DNA of 37,095 nt from an uncultured Eubacteriales bacterium (lineage in GTDB: Bacteria > Bacillota > Clostridia > Oscillospirales > CAG-382), in the NCBI GenBank assembly GCA_934446675.1, contig CAKSEL010000018.1:1-37095 (forward strand), read 5' to 3'. The translations under genes and the position numbers were made by a program. Below the pieces are notes generated by a model, which saw nothing but the letters and a program-made list of their open reading frames with translations, had not been told where the DNA came from and searched no databases. Shown piece after piece: positions 32,773 to 37,095 of the stretch (within the stretch, counting starts at the first letter, position 1; each line of letters begins with the position of its first letter).

Positions 32773-34080
32773 ATGAGCAACTATTTCAATAAGGAAATCG
32801 AAACGGCAAACAGAGAAACGCTTGAAAAAATACAGTCCGAAAGACTTGTAAATACCGTAAAGCGCGTATATGACAACGTCGAACTGTACAGAAAAAGAAT
32901 GGACGAGGCGGGAATAAAGCCCGAGGACATAAAGAGCGTAAAGGATCTTTCAAAGCTGCCCTTTACATATAAGCAGGATCTTCGCGACACATATCCTTAC
33001 GGAATGTTTGCCTGCCCAATGAAAGAGGTAGTCAGAATCCATGCCTCAAGCGGAACGACCGGCAGACAGACTGTTGTCGGATATACAAAGAACGATATTG
33101 ATATGTGGGCGACCTGTCTTGCAAGAGCACTGAGCGCAGCAGGCGCGACAGACGAAGATTTTATACACGTTTCATACGGCTACGGACTTTTCACCGGCGG
33201 ACTCGGCGCACATTACGGTGCTGAAAAACTCGGCGCTGCCGTAATACCTGCCGCAACCGGAAACACGCGCAGACAGCTTCAGATATTCAAGGACTTCGGT
33301 TCGACGGTACTGTGCTGTACGCCGTCGTATGCAATGTACCTTGCCGACAGCCTGTCGGAATACGGTCTTACAAAGGACGACCTTAAACTCAAAGCCGGTG
33401 TTTTCGGCGCAGAGCCGTGGACTGAGAATATGAGAGCGCAGATAGAGGAAAAACTCGGAATAAAGGCATTCGATATATACGGACTTTCAGAGGTTGCGGG
33501 ACCCGGCGTCGCATTCGACTGCGAGTGCCAGAACGGTATGCATATAAACGAAGATAATTTCATCCCCGAAATTATAGACAGCGAAACCGGTGAGGTGCTT
33601 CCCGACGGAGAGACCGGAGAGCTTGTGTTTACCTGTGTTTCAAAAGAGGCTCTGCCGCTTATCAGATACAGAACCAAGGATATAACCTCTCTTACGCATT
33701 GTAAGTGCGGCTGCGGAAGAACTCTCGTCAGAATGAACAGAGTAACGGGACGTGCGGACGATATGCTTATAATCCGCGGAGTAAACGTGTTCCCGTCGCA
33801 GGTTGAATCGGTAATCCTTACCATTAAAGAAGCGGCGCCTTACTATCAGCTTGTCGTTGACAGAAAGAACAATCTCGATACGCTTGAAGTAAGAGTGGAG
33901 ATGAACGAGCAGATATTCTCGGACAGCGTAAAGACCATAGAAAAAGTCGAGCAGGAGATAAGAAAGAAGCTTGACAGCGTTCTCGGAATTACCGCAAAGG
34001 TAACGCTTGTCGAACCCGGTTCGATAGAACGCAGCGAAGGCAAAGCAAAGCGCGTAATAGATAAACGCGTGCTTGACTGA
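32773..34080 (+). CDS. paaK: Phenylacetate-CoA ligase family enzyme
   Basis: An adenylate-forming enzyme that links aryl acetate and CoA via acyl-AMP. The 435-residue protein carries the P-loop HASSGTTGRQTVVGYT (Ser92-Gly97 core), the aromatic-binding VSYGYGLFTGGLGAHYG, the acceptor motif DIYGLSEVAGPGVAFDC, the C-terminal RTKDI and ADDMLIIRGVNVFPSQVE hinge, and a C-terminal domain ending RVIDKRV. With IorAB it interconverts aryl-acetyl-CoA and free aryl acetate; the direction in the cell is not shown by sequence. The ribosome binding site is modest (AGGA, about 16 bases upstream of ATG 32773). The gap to iorB is 45 bases with no terminator. Confidence 0.95.
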   Translation: MSNYFNKEIETANRETLEKIQSERLVNTVKRVYDNVELYRKRMDEAGIKPEDIKSVKDLSKLPFTYKQDLRDTYPYGMFACPMKEVVRIHASSGTTGRQTVVGYTKNDIDMWATCLARALSAAGATDEDFIHVSYGYGLFTGGLGAHYGAEKLGAAVIPAATGNTRRQLQIFKDFGSTVLCCTPSYAMYLADSLSEYGLTKDDLKLKAGVFGAEPWTENMRAQIEEKLGIKAFDIYGLSEVAGPGVAFDCECQNGMHINEDNFIPEIIDSETGEVLPDGETGELVFTCVSKEALPLIRYRTKDITSLTHCKCGCGRTLVRMNRVTGRADDMLIIRGVNVFPSQVESVILTIKEAAPYYQLVVDRKNNLDTLEVRVEMNEQIFSDSVKTIEKVEQEIRKKLDSVLGITAKVTLVEPGSIERSEGKAKRVIDKRVLD

Positions 34081-34096
34081 ATTCGGAGGTAGAAAG

Positions 34097-34516
34097 ATGA
34101 TTATAAAACAGGTATCGGTTTTTGTTGAAAACAGACCGGGCAGACTTTCGGAGATCGTTGATATTTTGGCTAAGAACGGCGTAAACATGAGAGCGCTGTC
34201 TATTGCGGACACAATGGATTTCGGAATACTCAGAATTATCGTAGATGAGCCTGATAAGGTAATGCTTATGCTCCGTGAAAACAAGATAACCGCGACTGCC
34301 GCGGACGTACTTGCGGTAAGGCTTGAAGATAAGCCGGGAGCATTGTCCGAACTTCTCGGCGCGCTTGCGAAGGAGGGCATTTCTGTCGAGTATATCTATG
34401 CCTTTGTGGCAAGACAGGACGACGGTGCGGCATATGTCGTTATCAGAGTCGAGGACAATGATAAGGCACAGCAGGTCGTTGAAAAGCTCGGTTTTTCAGG
34501 CATAGAAAAAATATGA
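34097..34516 (+). CDS. Tandem ACT-domain protein associated with PaaK
   Basis: The 139-residue protein consists of two ACT domains: residues about 3-68 (KQVSVFVENRPGRLSEIVDIL) and about 72-138 (DVLAVRLEDKPGALSELLGAL). Each has the Pro-Gly-Arg/Ala-Leu turn that binds small ligands, often amino acids. This family regularly follows paaK in iorAB operons and is thought to be a ligand sensor for the pathway; its biochemical role is not established. ATG 34097 is preceded by CGGAGG at 34085-34090. A perfect terminator hairpin starts 6 bases after the stop codon. Confidence 0.9.
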   Translation: MIIKQVSVFVENRPGRLSEIVDILAKNGVNMRALSIADTMDFGILRIIVDEPDKVMLMLRENKITATAADVLAVRLEDKPGALSELLGALAKEGISVEYIYAFVARQDDGAAYVVIRVEDNDKAQQVVEKLGFSGIEKI

Positions 34517-34522
34517 TTTTGC

Positions 34523-34551
34523 GGCACGGTTGGGATATACCGTGCCTTTTT
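34523..34551 (+). terminator. Rho-independent terminator of the ior-paaK operon
   Basis: GGCACGGT (34523-34530) and ACCGTGCC (34539-34546) are perfect 8-bp halves with an 8-base loop, then five Ts (34547-34551). The ribosome binding site of the next gene (CGGAGA at 34552-34557) begins right after the T-run, so read-through would give the message for the next gene and a weak or regulated terminator is conceivable. Confidence 0.85.
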
Positions 34552-34563
34552 CGGAGAATTACA

Positions 34564-35574
34564 ATGAGTATTCGCACAGAGGCGTACTGCTTCTTTTATG
34601 AATTGTATTATTTTCTTACCAGAAGCCCGACAGCCGCGCTGAACAGATACGGCGTTCCGTTTGAATATAAGGCAGACGGGAAAAGCCTTGAAAGACAGAT
34701 GAAAAAATGCCTCTTTGACTACGGAATGTGTTACGAAGAATTTATGCTGTATGACTGCGCCGGAAAAAGCAAAGAATATCTTGAACGGTTTGTCACAGAA
34801 ATCGGCAGACGGAGGTATTTCGACAAGTATAACGATTCAGCCGAGAAAAAGCTGTTTCACGATAAGTATGCGCTTTATGAAAAATTCGGTGCATATTATA
34901 AGCGCGAAGTCATAAGCGTAAACGGAAAGCGCGATTTTGAGAAATTCCGCGATTTTGCGCAGCGTCATGATAGCTTTATTGTAAAACCCAATTCGTCCTC
35001 CTGCGGCCACGGCGTCGGAATTTATGCAAAAAGCGGCTTTGAAAATACGGAATCAATGTTTGAATCGCTGTTTGAAGGCGGAAAATATGTCTGCGAACAG
35101 CTTGTGCGGCAGCCCGAATTCTTTTCGCGGTTCAATGCGTCGTCGCTCAATACCGTAAGATTTGTAAACGATCCGACGGGACGGAATATTCCTGCGTTCA
35201 CACCTTTTTTCAGAATGGGACGTCGCGGAAAATCCGCCGATAACGCCGGAGCCGGAGGATTGTTTGTCTCGGTTGACAGAGAAACGGGACGGCTCGGAAG
35301 TATCGCGCGCGATGAAAACGGCGGATATTACAGGGAGCACCCCGACAGCAAGGCTGTATTCGGCGGAGAGGTCCTGCCGGAGTGGGATAAGGCAAAGAAA
35401 CTTGCCGGCGCACTTCAGAGCAAGGTAAAATCAAGGCTTATCGGCTGGGATGTTGCGTATGATGCACAAAAAGGCTGGGTAATGATCGAAGGCAATTACA
35501 GAGGACAGTTTGTGTGCCAGCAAAGCTGTCTTGCAAAGCAAATGTTAAAAAAGGAAGGTGTAAAAAATGACTGA
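34564..35574 (+). CDS. Sugar-transfer-associated ATP-grasp family protein
   Basis: The 336-residue protein is of the ATPgrasp_ST type (PF14397 pattern). The ATP-binding Lys is in FIVKPNSSSCGHGVGIY (Lys141), followed by the central YVCEQLVRQPEF, SSLNTVRFVND, GAGGLFVSVD and the metal-binding tail MIEGNYRGQFVCQQS. Such proteins are usually encoded in polysaccharide gene sets and are presumed to join a carboxylate to an amine or hydroxyl; the reaction is unproven. I chose ATG 34564 because CGGAGA lies about 6 bases upstream; the frame runs up to 34513, but that stretch is the terminator hairpin. It overlaps the pncB gene by 8 bases, an odd partner that suggests simple co-transcription. Confidence 0.85.
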   Translation: MSIRTEAYCFFYELYYFLTRSPTAALNRYGVPFEYKADGKSLERQMKKCLFDYGMCYEEFMLYDCAGKSKEYLERFVTEIGRRRYFDKYNDSAEKKLFHDKYALYEKFGAYYKREVISVNGKRDFEKFRDFAQRHDSFIVKPNSSSCGHGVGIYAKSGFENTESMFESLFEGGKYVCEQLVRQPEFFSRFNASSLNTVRFVNDPTGRNIPAFTPFFRMGRRGKSADNAGAGGLFVSVDRETGRLGSIARDENGGYYREHPDSKAVFGGEVLPEWDKAKKLAGALQSKVKSRLIGWDVAYDAQKGWVMIEGNYRGQFVCQQSCLAKQMLKKEGVKND

Positions 35575-36997
35575 AAGAAATCTGACAATGCTCTGCGACT
35601 TTTATGAGCTTACAATGGGCAATGGATATTTTCAAAACGGTTTTTACAAGAGAAAGACATATTTTGACGTGTTTTTCAGAAAAGTTCCCGACGGCGGCGG
35701 ATATGCCATTGCCGCAGGACTTGAACAGGTCATAGATTATATAAAGGACCTGCATTTTACCAAGGAAAACATAGAATTTCTGCGCACAAAAAAGATTTTC
35801 TCCGAGGATTTTCTGAAATATCTTGAAAACTTCAGATTTTTGGGAGATATTTATGCAGTGCCCGAAGGAACACCGGTATTTCCTTATGAGCCTATACTCA
35901 CAGTGTGTGCTCCGGCAATCGAGGCGCAGCTTGTGGAAACATATATTCTTCTTGCAATAAATCATCAGTCGCTTATTGCAACCAAGGCAAGCAGAATAGT
36001 AAGAGCGGCGGACGGAAGAGCTGTCACCGAGTTCGGTTCAAGACGCGCACAGGGTGCCGACGCTGCCATAATCGGAGCGAGAGCTGCATATATCGGCGGC
36101 TGCAAGGGTACGGCGTGCGTGCTGACAGATGAAATGTACGGAGTTCCGGCAGGCGGAACAATGGCACACTCGTGGGTGCAGATGTTTGACAACGAATACG
36201 AGGCGTTCAAGACGTATTGCGAGATATATCCCAACAAGCCGATTTTGCTGGTGGATACCTATAATACGCTTAAAAGCGGCATACCGACGGCGATACGCGT
36301 GTTTAACGAAATGGGCATAAAGGACGGCGGAATACGTCTTGATTCCGGCGATATCGCGTATCTTTCAAAGAAAGCGCGCAAAATGCTTGACGATGCCGGA
36401 CTTACTCAGTGCCGTATAATTGCATCGAACGCACTTGACGAGTATCTTATCCGCGATTTGCTGAGGCAGGGTGCGTGCGTGGATTCGTTCGGCGTCGGCG
36501 AGTGTCTGATCACGTCGCGCAGCACACCTGTTTTCGGCTGCGTATATAAGCTTGCCGCGGTTGAAGATGAGGACGGAAATATTATTCCCAAAATTAAAAT
36601 CAGCGAAAATACCGCGAAGATAACCAATCCGCACTTTAAAAAGCTGTACAGATATTATGACAGAACTACCGGCAAGGCTCTTGCAGATGAAATCTGCCTT
36701 TACGACGAGGTTATCGACGATTCAAAGCCGCATACTATTTTCGATCCTGCCGAAACGTGGAAGACCAAGGAGCTTTACGATTTTGTCGCAAAGGATATAC
36801 GCGTGACCGTGTTCAAGAACGGAAATCTTGTCTATAATTCTCCCGAACTTTCCGAAATTCAGAAGTATTGCAAGGAACAGACCGATCTCCTTTGGGACGA
36901 AGTAAAACGCTTTGAAAATCCTCATACCTATTATGTCGATCTCTCGCAAAAACTCTGGAACATCAAAGACGAACTTCTCAGAAAAGCCAAGGCGTAG
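35567..36997 (+). CDS. pncB: Nicotinate phosphoribosyltransferase
   Basis: Forms nicotinate mononucleotide from nicotinate and PRPP with ATP hydrolysis, the NAD salvage step. The 476-residue protein has the N-terminal LTMLCDFYELTMGNGYF, the AVPEGTPVFPYEP strand pair, the active-site EFGSRRAQGADAAIIGARAAY, the phospho-acceptor His loop AGGTMAHSWVQMF, PILLVDTYNT, GGIRLDSGDIAYLSK and VDSFGVGECLI, all conserved in NAPRTase. The length matches the clostridial form. An AAGGTG ribosome binding site lies inside the end of the ATP-grasp gene, and the two overlap by 8 bases. Confidence 0.96.
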   Translation: MTERNLTMLCDFYELTMGNGYFQNGFYKRKTYFDVFFRKVPDGGGYAIAAGLEQVIDYIKDLHFTKENIEFLRTKKIFSEDFLKYLENFRFLGDIYAVPEGTPVFPYEPILTVCAPAIEAQLVETYILLAINHQSLIATKASRIVRAADGRAVTEFGSRRAQGADAAIIGARAAYIGGCKGTACVLTDEMYGVPAGGTMAHSWVQMFDNEYEAFKTYCEIYPNKPILLVDTYNTLKSGIPTAIRVFNEMGIKDGGIRLDSGDIAYLSKKARKMLDDAGLTQCRIIASNALDEYLIRDLLRQGACVDSFGVGECLITSRSTPVFGCVYKLAAVEDEDGNIIPKIKISENTAKITNPHFKKLYRYYDRTTGKALADEICLYDEVIDDSKPHTIFDPAETWKTKELYDFVAKDIRVTVFKNGNLVYNSPELSEIQKYCKEQTDLLWDEVKRFENPHTYYVDLSQKLWNIKDELLRKAKA

Positions 36998-37037
36998 TTA
37001 CAATTGTGCCGAATAAAGGAATACGCGAAGGACGCGC

Positions 37038-37059
37038 GCTTTCTTTTTAAAAAGAAAGC
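37038..37059. terminator. Perfect 22-bp palindrome, likely bidirectional terminator
   Basis: GCTTTCTTTTT (37038-37048) and AAAAAGAAAGC (37049-37059) are perfect inverted halves with no spacer. A GC-rich stretch (GACGCGCGC) precedes it. It lies 41 bases after the pncB stop. As RNA it can fold with a small A/U loop, but the T-run is inside the stem, so it may instead be a short palindromic repeat element. Confidence 0.5.
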
Positions 37060-37095
37060 TGCAAAGAAAACGGCAGCCCTTAATTTAGAACAGAA

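Noticed and set aside
1..37095. Mobile element, prophage or defence system
   Set aside because: No transposase, integrase, phage structural, restriction or toxin-antitoxin motif was found; the NYN protein alone is not enough to call a defence system.

Overview
The window reads as chromosomal DNA of a low-to-moderate GC, Gram-positive anaerobe of the class Clostridia. This placement is inferred from gene content: a SpoIID-type protein, an indolepyruvate:ferredoxin oxidoreductase with a phenylacetate-CoA ligase, a LytTR/GHKL two-component pair, a copper-amine-oxidase-like stalk domain, and very large secreted repeat proteins. Initiation sites often have strong AGGAGG-like ribosome binding sites with ATG, GTG or TTG. 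Nearly all genes are on the + strand; citrate synthase is the exception. I saw no rRNA, tRNA, CRISPR array, transposase or phage genes.

Layout. (1) 1-2933: the end of a secreted stalk-domain protein, two terminators, citrate synthase on the minus strand with a clear promoter, and a divergent SpoIID-like protein. (2) 3084-5641: a LytTR response regulator and GHKL histidine kinase pair (AgrA/AgrC-like, with no AgrB or AgrD beside it), a terminator and a small unknown protein. (3) 5688-19299: a long, tightly packed, probably operonic cluster. It holds rmlA, rmlB, a 1370-residue DUF285-repeat surface protein, a membrane-anchored cadherin-like protein, a GT-C-like membrane glycosyltransferase, a GtrB/ArnC-like polyprenyl-phosphate glycosyltransferase, an ATP-grasp/SDR fusion, a WecE-type aminotransferase and two half-size EamA/ArnE-like membrane proteins. 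(4) 19375-27936: a MalT-type LuxR regulator with its own promoter, then a 1964-residue secreted protein with FG-GAP, an unassigned Ser/Thr-rich central region and fibronectin-III domains. (5) 28009-34551: a COG2509-type flavoprotein, a NYN-domain protein, and iorA-iorB-paaK-ACT, an aryl-pyruvate to aryl-acetyl-CoA module. (6) 34564-36997: a sugar-transfer-type ATP-grasp protein overlapping nicotinate phosphoribosyltransferase, followed by a 22-bp perfect palindrome.

The most interesting system is cluster (3). RmlA and RmlB make dTDP-4-keto-6-deoxyglucose. RmlC and RmlD are absent, so rhamnose is not the local product. The WecE homologue would instead give dTDP-4-amino-4,6-dideoxygalactose (Fuc4N). 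The ATP-grasp/SDR fusion could decorate the amine or alter the sugar. The GtrB/ArnC-like enzyme would load the sugar on a polyprenyl phosphate, the two small EamA proteins would flip it, and the GT-C enzyme would transfer it outside the cell. A surface adhesin and a membrane-anchored beta-sandwich protein sit inside the same gene string. I infer a dedicated amino-sugar glycosylation system for a surface protein or envelope polymer. The individual family assignments are strong; the pathway product and acceptor are inference.

A second notable signal is an inverted element, TGACGG-N26-CCGTCA. It occurs with exactly the same spacing upstream of the two-component pair, across the kinase stop codon, and just before the LuxR promoter.
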